This document shows positions 42,019-52,769 of a stretch of 64,000 nucleotides of DNA, in pieces. The translations under genes were made by a program, and so were the position numbers. Origin of the DNA: Metarhizium brunneum. Taxonomy: Eukaryota; Ascomycota; Sordariomycetes; Hypocreales; Clavicipitaceae. How positions within the stretch are numbered: the stretch's first letter is position 1; every line of letters begins with the position of its first letter. The notes below the pieces were generated by a model. That model was not told the DNA's origin, made no database searches, and saw nothing but the letters and a program-made list of their open reading frames with translations. The stretch is taken from the NCBI RefSeq assembly GCF_013426205.1, contig NC_089427.1, positions 62,001 through 126,000 on the forward strand. Reading direction: 5' to 3'.

Positions 42019-45000
42019 TGTCCGTGACGGAGACCCTATCCGCTCAGTTATCCGCGGCTCGGCCATTAACGCCAACGGTCGCACGCCCGGAATCACGCTT
42101 CCCGAAAAATTTGGACAGGAGAAAGTCATCCGGAAGGCCAATGCCAAAGCGGGTCTATCGATGGACGGCACGTCGCATGTGGAGTGTCACGGCACCCGCA
42201 CTCCGGTCGGCGACCCCATCAAGGCCGAGGCCGTGTCGCTTGCGCTTGACGGGCCGAGCCGCCCGAAGCCAATCCTGATCGGCTCAATCAAGTCCAACCT
42301 GGGCCACTCCGGAGCTGCCAGCGGCATTTCCAGCATTATCAATTCCACGTTGATGCTCGAAAACAGCCTGATCCCTGCCACCGTCGGTATCCGCAAGCTG
42401 AATCCCAAGATCCGATTGAAGGAATGGAATGTCGATGTGGTGACGGAACTGCGCCCGTTCCCATCGCTTGCGCGCAGGCGAGTCGGCGTGAACCCGTTCG
42501 GCTACGGAGGTGCCAACGCCCACGTAGTCATCGAAAGTGCGCCAGCAAAGCTTCGCTCTGGCAGCGTCACCGCGGGTCCCGTCTACCAGCGCTCCAAGTA
42601 CCTCATCCCCTTGTCTGCCTTCACTGAAGAGTCGCAAACCTTGCAACCTGGCCTGGCTTTGGAAGTTTCCAGCTACCCGACTTGGTTGCAAGACGTGACC
42701 AGCGCTTCACCCACTTCAAGAATCGCGGCTTCTTGGTTTCCAGCGAGGAAGGACTGTGGGAGAATCTAACGAAGCAGACACTGCGCCTCGGCCGTGGCCA
42801 GATGGCTCCTCTCGACTACGCCTTTGTCTCTACAGGACAGGGCGCCCAGTGGCCGCAGATGGGCAAGAAACTACTGGACGAGTTTCCTATATTAGCAGTC
42901 GCCATTTCCAAGATGGACTCGGTGCTGGACTCGGTGCTGGCCGCTCTGTCACACCCGCCGTCGTGAACCATCGCCGGAGCCCTCCGACAGCCCAAAGAGA
43001 CGAGCCAGATCGGTGCGGTGACGCACTCGCAGCCGCTCTGCACCACCGTTCAAATCGGCCTCGTCAAGTTGCTGTCCAGCTGGGGCATCAACCCCCGCGC
43101 TGTGGTTGGCCACTCGTCCGGTGAGATGACTGCTGCGTTTGCATCTGGCAAGATTACCTTGGCGGAAGCCATCATCGCTGCCTATCACCGCAGATACGCC
43201 GTGGGCGTCCTGACACACTGTGGCAAGTATCAAAGTTTGGTCGCCAATGCTATCCCTAAGCTTGACGTCTCACCGAGCATGGTTTCTGACGCCACCTTGT
43301 ATTCCTCGGTGACGGGCTATTCTCACCACGGCCCCTTTGATGCAGCATACTGGCGAGCCAATTTGGAAAGCCCCATGCTCTTTGTGGACGCACTTTCAGA
43401 ACTGGCCAGGGGTGGCAAATACACCTTGATCGAGCTCGGTCCACACTCAGCCCTAGAGCTGCCCATTAAACAAACGCGAGCACATCTCAAGCTGGAAGAA
43501 ACTTGGCTATCCTACTTTGCAGCCCTGCGTCGAGGCAAAGATTCTGTCGACAAAGTACTCGACCTCGTCGGATCTCTGTGGCTGTCTGGCCACAATGTTG
43601 TTTAGAGCAAAGCCAACGACACTGGATTCGGCAAGGAATGGACGCCAAGTGTCATTGCCAACCTGCCGCCATACTGTGCTGGGCCTATGACAGCATCCTC
43701 TGGAACGGAAGCCGCCTTAGTCTTGAGTTCCGCAATCGCGAATTCGAGCGCCACGAGCTGCTCGGCTCCGAGGTGCCTGGTGGGAGCGACACAGACGGGA
43801 ACTGGCGGAACCTCTTGTGACTGGATCATCTGCTGTGGCTGTCGGATTATAGGCTCGACGACACCGTTATTGTGCCCGGCGGTGCTTTCCTTGCCATGGT
43901 CATGGAGGCCGTGAGCCAGACGACAGGAGGGAGCCTAAGCCCGGGCACCGGCCTGGAGATGCGAAACGTCAACTGGTGCATATCGTTGCTGCGTTGACTA
44001 TCCCTGCCACCGCGAACAGCAGTACCGAGCTTTTCACTGACCTCCGCAAGTCGCCCATTACCAACATGTCCAGCTCCGAAACATTGTGGGACTTCAAGTT
44101 GACCATATACCGGGAGGGCGTACCCGTCTTACATGCCACCGGTACCATTGCCATCCACGAGTCAGCCGCTGCCGAAGCCATCGAACCGCGCATCCGGCTA
44201 TCCGAGGCAGAACTGGAGTCATCGGCCAAGCAAATCTGGTATCAGCGATTTGGGAAGGGTGGGCTCAACTACGGACCCCTCTTCCAATCGGTCAACGAGA
44301 TCTGGGTTCTGCGCTCCTCGGCGGACAAAGTTGTCTTGGGCATGGTTCGGTTGGAGCAGAAGTCGGCGGTCGATGGGTCTGCGCCGGCGAGGTATCTCTT
44401 CCACCCCATTACCTTGGAGGTCATGGTCCAGGCGGGCATCTTGGCCACGGTCGCTGGTCATACACGCGAGATGCAGGGTTTTTCGTGCCTACCAAGTTTG
44501 CCAGCGCCTCGTTCCGCGTCCCGCTGCCCCAGGACAGTAACGGGATGCCTCAAAACGAGGTTGAGCAAAGGTGGCAGATCCAGGCGACAGCACAGACTTC
44601 TGGCATCAACTCGGCCGTGTTCTAGGCTGAACTACTGACGCCTGGTCAGTCCTCCGTGGCCGTAATGTAGGAGTCGCGTCTGCAGACCTACACGGCCTCG
44701 ACGAACCAAGGCGCCAGGGGTCTGGCACGTTACCCGACGTTGCGTGTCGTCTGGAAACCGGACGTGCAGGGACCTGAGCTTCTGCGCGAAGCGGATCTAA
44801 CCAAATACCTCAATCACTTCCTCGCCGAGGCCCATTCCCCAGTCGGCAAGGACGATGGTCTCATCAAGCTGGGTGCCGCCATCAGTCTCATCAGCCACCG
44901 AAACACGCGCTTGTCCATCATTCTGGAGCTGGCGGCCGTCTTGGCTCTCGTCCCATAAGAAATCCAGTCCGCGCTACCAGCTGCGATGGACGCAACCAAA

Positions 45001-45846
45001 TCAGTGCTCCTTGATGGTTCCGGGGCTGTTCTTTTGGCTTCTCCCAATCTGAATAGGCCAAAGCTTTCCGGGGTTACTGAAAAGGCCGTCGTGATTATTG
45101 AGCACACCGAAACTGGTTTGGGAGACTCTCTGCAGTTAGCCGTGACGAATACCGGAGCAGCCGCACAACGCATTCTGTTTGCCCATGTGACGGAAGCCAC
45201 TCGTCTCAAGGAAGCTACGGCCATCTCCCTCCTAGAGGCCGAATTACCTCTATTGGCTGGCATAACTGACAGCGAGATGCGTCGCCTGAAGCTGTTGACA
45301 GGCCAGGCCAAGAACGTACTCTGTGTCACAGCCGGCGACCTCCTCAACGGAAAGACGCCCCAGATGGGACTGGCAGCAGGCCTCTCCCACGCGCTGATGC
45401 TTGAGAAGTCGTCTCTACGTCTCATGGTGTACGATACTGACAAGAGGGCGGAGGCGGACTGCGAAGCGCAAAACCTGCTGCAGATTCTGACGTCGTCGCA
45501 GATGACCGGATCCGATTTGGAGTACGTCGAGAATGACGGGACTGTGCACATGGCGCGTTTCGTGCCGGATACCAAGATAAATGCCTTGTTCCAGCTAGCG
45601 CAAGACACAACAGTAAGTAAAATGACAGGACAACCCATTCAACTGGCCATTGTGCACCCGGGCTAGTTCGACTCGATCCAGTCCACTTCCGCGCCATTGA
45701 GCCGCCACCAAAAGGTCTGGCCGAGGATGACATCAAGATGTCGGTCAAGGCAGTTGGTCTCAATGCCAAGGACTTGTACTTGCTCACCAGCAAAGCCGAT
45801 ACGCCCGGGGCCACGTGCGCCCTTGAATTTTCCGGCGTCGTCGATT
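42019..45846 (+). pseudogene. PKS relic B: KS end-AT-DH-linker-ER start, decayed
   Basis: The KS C-terminal half is nearly perfect from about 42020 to 42550 (SVIRGSAINANGRTPGITLP, VECHGTRTPVGDPI, IGSIKSNLGHSGAASGISSI, NPFGYGGANAHVVIE). AT follows with VSTGQGAQWPQMG and VVGHSSGEMTAAFASG, but the segment after HRRYAVG is deleted. The frame continues (RANLESPMLFVDAL, LIELGPHSALELPI) to an in-frame TAG at 43603-43605 where CAG is expected. In DH the pattern WLRDHxxxG reads WLSDYRLDD: the catalytic His is Tyr (codon 43848-43850) and Gly is Asp. A TGA lies at 43818-43820. A linker (LLNGKTPQMGLAAGLSHALM) and the ER start (MSVKAVGLNAKDLYLLTSKA) follow, and homology stops abruptly at A/T-rich sequence. 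The KS active-site half and everything after the ER start are missing. Confidence 0.88.
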
Positions 45847-46494
45847 TATAGTATTCATTTATTAAGTAATCGTAATTTATACTAGTTATACTTTCTTAGA
45901 TAGTAATTAGATAGTAATTAGATTAAATAGTAGTATAATTAAATAGATTATTTGTTGTATAATATATAAGAGAGCTAGTAACTGGAAAGCCTTAAGCCTT
46001 ATTAGGTTGGTGGTAATAGCGTTCTTAGCTTTATATATAGCTAGCTTATTAAGGCTTTAAATAATATTCTTATTATATAATATTATTATACCCCTTTTAA
46101 TAGTATAAGCTAGGCTTTAGATTTATTATTTAAAGGTAATAAATAAGTATTTTTTAGTATTCTTTTTAAAGTAAAACTCTTACTTAAAAAAAAGCTAATA
46201 ATTAGGTTTTTTAATGTTTAAATAATATTTCTAGATCTGGAATACTTTACTTAGTTAGCGTTAAAGGTCTTATAAAGTAGGGAGATAAAGCTGATATAAG
46301 AGTCTAAGTAGTTCTTAGTGCTAATAGCAGATTTTTATTTAGTTATAAAGTTACTTGCTAGTTTCTTTTTATTATAATAAGTATAAATAACAGAAATTAA
46401 ATTATCTTAAACTTATAAATAAATAAACCTAGAACTTATTATATTATAAAAGACAATCGCGAGTCGCTGTTATTATTGCGTGCTTTCGCCGGCG
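45847..46494. other. A+T-rich flank of PKS-B, no gene recognised
   Basis: The ER homology of PKS-B ends sharply here and gives way to A+T-rich sequence with TAGTAATTAG duplications (about 45898-45930). This is probably a mobile-element insertion edge or deletion junction. Confidence 0.5.
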
Positions 46495-46850
46495 TATAAA
46501 ATTATAGATCACGTTTTAAGCTAGTAAATTTAATATATTATAATATATATACTATTTTTTAAATTATATATTATTATTTAATTAGCTAGGTATAACTATT
46601 AGTTATATTACTAGTAGGTCCTGGTAATAAGCTAGCCTTTTTTTTATTTTTTTTATATTAATTTATTAAATTAAATTATAATAAAAAAAATAAAAAAAAA
46701 AGGCTAGTTAATTACCAGGACCTACTAGTAATATAATTAATAGCTATACCTAGCTAATTTAATAGTAATATATAATTTAAAAAACACTATATATACGTAT
46801 TATAATATATTAAATCTACTAGCTTAAAAGGTAATTTATAACCTTATATA
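46495..46850. repeat. Large palindrome of two opposed R1 ends
   Basis: Left arm about 46497-46660 and right arm about 46685-46850 are inverted copies of one sequence, including tactagtaggtcctggtaat and its complement attaccaggacctactagta. The arms are separated by a short T-rich/A-rich core. The left arm matches the end of R1 copy 1 (about 23320-23475) in the same orientation. The single strand would fold into a hairpin of about 160 bp. Confidence 0.7.
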
Positions 46851-47530
46851 CTAATAAAAGCCTATAACTTTATATATTAGAGATACATATAATAATAATA
46901 ATAACTCGTAACCACGTAAGTTATACCCTAAAAAACTTAGAGTAATCTAATATAATATAAATTAATAAAGTCCTGACTTTTATAAAGCCTATTATCTTCC
47001 CTATAATTACCCTGTTTTGCCTCTATACACCTAATTTAAATAAATCGCTCTGTAAACTATAAGTTGACGTTAGTAACATGCACTTAAACGTAAGCATAAG
47101 TGTCTTATGGGGATATGCTGAGATTGATAGTACCAACGCAGCTACTCGTAGGTCTCCGGCTTTACATCGCTCCCTGAAGCACTTACTGATATCAGACTTG
47201 GTCGGCAATCAACAACCATAACCATGACCAGTGCTAAAAAAGGTAATAAGCCTAATATAAGTAAGTTACTTATTATAATTTTAGGGATTAAAGCTAATAA
47301 GCTTAAAAGGGTAATAAAAAAGCTATTATTATAAAAGATATTAATAAGAAAAAAAATATATTATTAAAAGCTAAAAATATTAAAAAAGTTAAAAAACTTA
47401 ATAAAATAACTAAAAAAAATAAAAAAAAAAAAAAAATAAGGGGGAAAATTAAGAAGAATATTATAAAGCTAATTAATAAAAAGTAGCTTTATGTTATAGT
47501 TTTCCCCTTTATTATAAAGGGTTATATTAA
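46690..47530 (-). repeat. Dispersed repeat R1, copy 2 (less mutated)
   Basis: Inverted relative to copy 1 at 22650-23480, and it retains more G/C. The stretch 47030-47230 contains normal-looking sequence with a 61-codon minus-strand frame (SDISKCFRERCKAGDLRVAA) that I do not recognise. It may be the least damaged copy from which the element could be identified. Confidence 0.65.
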
Positions 47531-48952
47531 TTTATTAAAAATATTACAAAAGATAATAAAAAGCCTTATATAAGTAAAGTTTTCTTATAAGGTAGAATAT
47601 TTATAAATAATTTATAGGTATATAGCTAGGCTTTACTTTTTAGGTAGAGCTATCCAGTTGCTTCTTATTTTATATTAAACTATATAAAATCTGGACTAAT
47701 TAGATCTGGGAAAACTTTTATATATCCTTGTCCGTACTAAACCCTTATAAGAACTAATATAATACAGCCTTCGGCTAAATAATAATAAAAATTCAATATT
47801 TTTTTATTAGCTTTATAAGAAATTAATATTACTAGTAATAAAATATAAATTATATATATTTAAAAGTCTAAAAAAAGAAAAGCTATTACTTATATATAAC
47901 TTAATATTATAGCTTTTATAATTAATATTATTACCTTAAATAACTTTTATTATAAATTATTTTATAAGCCTAGCTAAGAATACTAAAATAAATTAATATT
48001 AATACAACTAATCAGGGTAATTATAGGCCGGAGCAGATTGGTCTGACCGAACAACGCCACATCGTGGGCCAATAATTATCACAACATTCTTAATAGGTCA
48101 AGAAAAAGCCAAATGCAAGACATCCAGTAACACCGTATTTTGGCTGTACCTAGTCCAGAGAACCGTAACGGACCAAGCGACACACCATAAACGTATCGCG
48201 ATGCGTCAGGCACACTAGCCGAGTATTTTCAAGTATTCAATTAATTTACACCAGACTCACGTGTGTAATATCGCGAACCTTGTAATTTGGTATTGCGGCC
48301 GTATGTAAGCCAATCTGCAAGCTAAAGCCAGCCGCAGGCCAGAGCTCGTCGCCGGCGGCCCTTGGCAGGTCCCCGAAAGGCCCCCAAAGGATCAACTCTA
48401 ATTTAAACGTCTCTCAATGTTATCAAATGTCAATTGACAGGTTATTCTCGCCCGCTTTGCTTACCCCTAGGACAACTCGTTCGTTGGCATCAGGGTCTTG
48501 TGCCACTATAGCATATTATATATTCGCATAAAATATCATGCAATTTTTTTATATAAACTCGACCCTTTACGTGTGTTGAACTGTGCCCGTACCATCGAGT
48601 TCGGCTTCCTGCACCGTTAGAGCCTTGGCACCGTGCCAGCACCCCCTGGACCGTCCCTCTACGGTCCGACACGCCTATAATTTACTAGTTGACATGCACT
48701 ATTGGCAAAAGCATTGACCACATGTGCAGCTGGGCAGTTCCCAGGTGCCATGTCTACGCATATGTACATATGTCCTCAGGGTGAAGTCTGGTTGGTCCGT
48801 GCTACTTGACTTAATAAACAAAGGGGAGCCCACGAATTCTCACGTCAAAGGTATAAAAGCTTGCAGATTTGTACAGTCACACCAGCATCAGCTGATGAAT
48901 CGGCTTTGCCTTGCCAATCCCCGCACAACAGAAAGTCGAACCATCCAGCCCA
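47531..48952. other. A+T-rich to normal transition; GH105 promoter
   Basis: A+T-rich sequence continues to about 48000 and then returns to normal composition. No gene is recognised up to the GH105 start. The last 100 bp contain its TATA box (48852-48858). Confidence 0.5.
48852..48858 (+). promoter_or_regulatory. TATA box of the GH105 gene
   Basis: TATAAAAG lies 101 bp upstream of the ATG at 48953 in an otherwise non-coding segment. Confidence 0.5.
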
Positions 48953-50122
48953 ATGCATCTCCTTCGCACAGCATGGCTCCTCGCCATGACAGCCGCTGCG
49001 TGCACATCGCAGCGCATGTCAACCCACATGCTCGATAGCATTGTCGCTCGCAAACAAGGCGTCGTCGACTCGGGCGCAGCAAGCAGCACTCTTGAGAGCG
49101 GGATCCTCGCCCAAGCAATCGAAGACATCATTGCGTTATACCCAAAGACTAAATGCCAATACAACCGTTACCTCTCGTCGGTTTTAGACATTGCCTCTGC
49201 GCCTTTAACCAATGCTACCATCGCTGCCACGAAACCACTCGATCGATTCTCCCTCGCAACAGCCATCCACACCGCCCTCACATCAAAAGTCGCGCCCGTC
49301 ACTGCACAATCCCAAAACGCCTACCAAGCAATCAATGCCTCCTTGGCACTACAGACTAGAAACGCCGCTGGAGGGCTATGGTATTACGTCTACCCAGAAT
49401 GGAGCTACCTCGACGGCATGTTCTCCCTCTTGCCATTCATGTCAACGTATGCCCCCGCGCACACAAACCTGACAGACATGGTTCTCCAAGTCAGTCTGCT
49501 CCGCGACCACTGCACCCAAAAAAACACATCCCTTCTCTTCCACGGCTACGATTACTCCCGTCGTGCCATCTGGGCAGACCCGAGAACTGGCGCAAGCCCA
49601 TACGTCTGGGGGCGCTCCCTCGGCTGGTTCCTCGCATCTCTCGTCCAAACATGGGACAAGCTGTCCTGCCAGGGCGTCCAACGAGGCGAACTCCTCACGC
49701 TATGCAACCTGACCAAGGACATTGCCGTCCAGCTATCCCGTTCTCTTGTCCAGTACGCTGACCCCGAAACCGGCGCGTGGTGGCAAATCGTTACGCTGCC
49801 TGGTGAAAGGGGAAACTATCTCGAGAGTTCGAGCACGGCTCTCTTTACCTTTTCCTTGCTTAAAGCGCTACGCATCGGGCTTCTTTCCGGACACCAGACG
49901 GATTATAAAAGTGCTGCGTTGAAGGCGTACGAGTATACTTTGCGCGAATTTATTACGGATACAGGCAACGGCACGATTGGGTTTAATCAGACGGTTTCTG
50001 TATGTAGCTTAAACTCGACGGCCTCGTTTGAGTATTACACCACGCGGCCGATTGTGCCGAATAGTTTATTGGGGCAGTCGGCTTTTATTTTGGCGGCGTT
50101 GGAGGTGGAGAGGTTGAGTTGA
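48953..50122 (+). CDS. Secreted GH105-type unsaturated glucuronyl/rhamnogalacturonyl hydrolase (389 aa)
   Basis: Intact single-exon gene. The upstream in-frame TTG at 48911 is not a eukaryotic start. ATG 48953 gives MHLLRTAWLLAMTAAACTSQ, a good signal peptide. The alpha/alpha-barrel landmarks of family 105/88 are seen: LWYYVYPEWSYLDGMFSLLP (the catalytic-side Asp is in YLDGM), LLFHGYDYSRRAIWADPRTG, PYVWGRSLGWFLAS and GAWWQIVTLPGERGNYLESS. The family removes unsaturated uronic residues from oligosaccharides released by pectate or rhamnogalacturonan lyases, so plant-wall pectin salvage is the likely role. Several NxT/S sites suggest glycosylation. Confidence 0.85.
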   Translation: MHLLRTAWLLAMTAAACTSQRMSTHMLDSIVARKQGVVDSGAASSTLESGILAQAIEDIIALYPKTKCQYNRYLSSVLDIASAPLTNATIAATKPLDRFSLATAIHTALTSKVAPVTAQSQNAYQAINASLALQTRNAAGGLWYYVYPEWSYLDGMFSLLPFMSTYAPAHTNLTDMVLQVSLLRDHCTQKNTSLLFHGYDYSRRAIWADPRTGASPYVWGRSLGWFLASLVQTWDKLSCQGVQRGELLTLCNLTKDIAVQLSRSLVQYADPETGAWWQIVTLPGERGNYLESSSTALFTFSLLKALRIGLLSGHQTDYKSAALKAYEYTLREFITDTGNGTIGFNQTVSVCSLNSTASFEYYTTRPIVPNSLLGQSAFILAALEVERLS

Positions 50123-50353
50123 ATCGTGCTGCGTCGTGTGTGCTTTGCGACTTGACATGATCAATAGTCCCTCTGAGATGCAACTCTTTCTTTCTTCTCG
50201 AGCTTACCCACGACAGAATTTCGTTTCTTTTCCGCTGCTGATGAAAGACTACATCAGCACACTAGAGAGTTCAATTTATACATAACTAAGCCGAGTGCCT
50301 GGTGTAATTGATGCACGTGGGACGACGATTGACCAACGTCGATACTTTTACCG

Positions 50354-51766
50354 TCATGGTTCGCCCCTACTCCCATGCTGCCCGACCCCAAGGGTCCCCG
50401 ACTCCAACGGCCGCATCTCAAGACTCTCAATGTCAGTCACCTCGTGGTGATGGACATGGCTCTTGCTCGCATTCGTTCCGCTCTGCACTAATGGGTTCCC
50501 ATCGTGAATCTCCCTGTATGGCCCCATCGCATCGCTGTCGTTGACTTGAGGTTTGCGGGCCAACGACGACCGGTTCGTGCTGTGTTTGGTCAGGCCGGGG
50601 ATGCGAAGCTTGGCCAGCAGCGGGCGCACGGCGGCCAGCGAGGCGGCCAGGATGGCCAGCCCCGTCTCGGCGTCGGCCCAGAGGAGGAGCTGGTAATGCA
50701 GGTGTTCGGCTTCATCGCCACGGGCGTGGTTGAGGCGGATAATGATGATGAGCTTGACAATGGTGGAGGCGCTGGCACTGAGCGGCGATGCCATGTTAGC
50801 TGATGGGCGGCTTCAAGAACCTTGAGCCAACCTTAAAGAGAGTTGGCTGTGCTATACATGCCCAACCTGGCCGGTACACGGTGACATCAATGCAACTTAC
50901 AAAATGCCCAGTCCTAGCAGAAACACAACGCTCAACTTCAAGAGCAACCGCATCTTGACATTCCAAAGGATATAGATCGGTAGCAGGGCATAAAAATAGT
51001 CAATCAGGATATTGGTAGTTGTACGAAAATACCCAACAATATTGCACGTTCTGGACCCGGCGTAATTGCTGGTGCCGGCCTTGGCACAGAGGTAGGACGA
51101 GTAGATGGTCATGACGGTGGTCCAAACAACGACGACGCCCATGGATCCGATGAGAAGCCATCGCATAGCCTTTGTGGTGGCGATGCGCATGAGTACAAGC
51201 GCCACGGCGAGCTTAATAAGACCGGAATCGATGTAGATGACTAGTTGGTTGGCAAAGTAGAACTGTGTACAATTGATGGATTAGTCTGATGCCCCAGTAG
51301 TGCAAATTCTGCCACGACGTCTAACGGCACGTCTGACATGGTAGAGACATGTACAGGAAAACATGTCGACGAGAGCTGCGTACCTGCTTTGCCTTTTCGG
51401 GATTATAGTATGGCTGCAGGGTCGAGTACGGTGTGTCGTCCTCGGCTGCATAGCCGTAGTGCAAGGCCGTGAAGCTCATGCCGCACAGCAGGATGTAGCC
51501 CACCTAATCACGAGGTCGGATGTCAGCACAAGGTCATGTCGGAAGAATGGTGGCTCCCGAGCAAACAAGACAGAGGTCCTGGCACTAGCTCGCCAGACTG
51601 GGGATCGTGAAACCTCACATACATAAGTCAAACACAGCATCGCATCGTCGGCGCCAAACGATTCTGTTATGCGCAGCCGCGAGTACACGCGGGCCGCCAC
51701 CGCAACGGTGTTGGCGATGAGGAGGATGACGGTGCAGGCGACTATGCTGTCGCGGTATTGAGCCAT
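50354..51766 (-). CDS. SAT4/rhodopsin-domain integral membrane protein, second copy (349 aa, 4 exons)
   Basis: Exons are 51766-51623, 51503-51384, 51262-50901 and 50777-50354 (1,050 nt), with GT-AG borders and a gctaac branch-like site before the last exon. Landmarks of the fungal SAT4/PTH11-related family are ITESFGADDAMLCLTYVVGY, YFANQLVIYIDSGLIKLAVA, CNIVGYFRTTTNILIDYFYA, LPIYILWNVKMRLLLKLSVV, FASASTIVKL and the WADAETGLAILAASLAAVRP helix. A polar, His-rich tail follows (SKSHVHHHEVTD). It is divergent from the copy at 15111-16482 and shorter. It is a putative receptor-like membrane protein of unknown ligand and appears intact. Confidence 0.83.
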
Positions 51767-52769
51767 TTTTGTCTCCTGCCTCGTGTGGGACGAAGGGGAT
51801 ATTCTGAGCGGCCTGTCAGGCTGTTTTATGGAGTGTTGGTCTAGGCTCAGGCTCTGCGCTCGACGGTCATCTCGACAGGAAAGACTGGAGATGCAAAGTT
51901 GAAAAGAGAGGGTTTTTACAGGATCGGACGACCATCAAGTGGGAGGAGTGGCCATGCAATGCAAAGGCGGCACACTCTTCAAATTTTACGGCCGGTGAAG
52001 ATATGATGAAGAGACCAGCGCTCGATGCAAATCAGCATCACTGTGAGCCGTCATTGGAACCGTTCAGGTCATGTCTGGTAGATGCCACCGCAGGATGGTC
52101 TACAACAAGGTCGCATTTCCGGCAAGGCAATGCAGGAGGCATCGAGCCTTCTTCCTCCAGCAACAGTGGCAAGTAGCAGACAGCATACATATGTATCGAA
52201 AGAGCTGAACGGTCGGCAAAGCAATTGGGCTGGGGCTGAACACAAACAAAGTCGGTGGTGGTACAGAGTACGTAACACCAATCCTTTCCATGCTACCAGC
52301 CAAGCCCAATAATGGATGCTGGTTTTGTGGTCTCACGCTGCACATTTGGGCGCTGGCATGCGCCGCGCCACTGTCATAATAAGCCCACCAGGATGCGAAT
52401 TCTATTGACCGGACTCTTGCAGTCTGGACGCCTTAGCCCCGCAATGCCCGGATTTGGCCTAGTCCAGCGCGGGACGAAGCGAGGGTGGGGGTAAGACGGA
52501 GAGTTTGGGAACATTCTGCCGTTCGCTTAGGTCCGGCTTCTGGGGGTACAATATATCCGTCATGTTGACTTTGGCTGGTTCTCCTCCGCTCCAAGAATTG
52601 TCTGATCCACCCTGCCTCTCTGGACTCCATTTTCCACCTTGGCCTACATATAACTACACCAAGTGTCGAGGGTGCACGAGCAACTAACTTAAAGATTCCT
52701 ACTAGTATATAAATACTTTAGATTAATAATAAGAGTTCTAATAGACTAAAAAATAATATAATTACTGCT
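51767..52769. other. Intergenic, no gene recognised
   Basis: About 1 kb that includes the promoter of the membrane-protein gene and the left border of PKS relic D. No coding region is supported. Confidence 0.45.

Noticed and set aside
44814..45638. 274-codon minus-strand open frame opposite PKS-B
   Set aside because: Antisense shadow of the PKS linker, which reads as real PKS wording on the plus strand.
47023..47208. 61-codon minus-strand frame inside repeat R1
   Set aside because: Better composition than its surroundings but no recognised family, and the other copy is A/T-converted. Mentioned only as part of the repeat.
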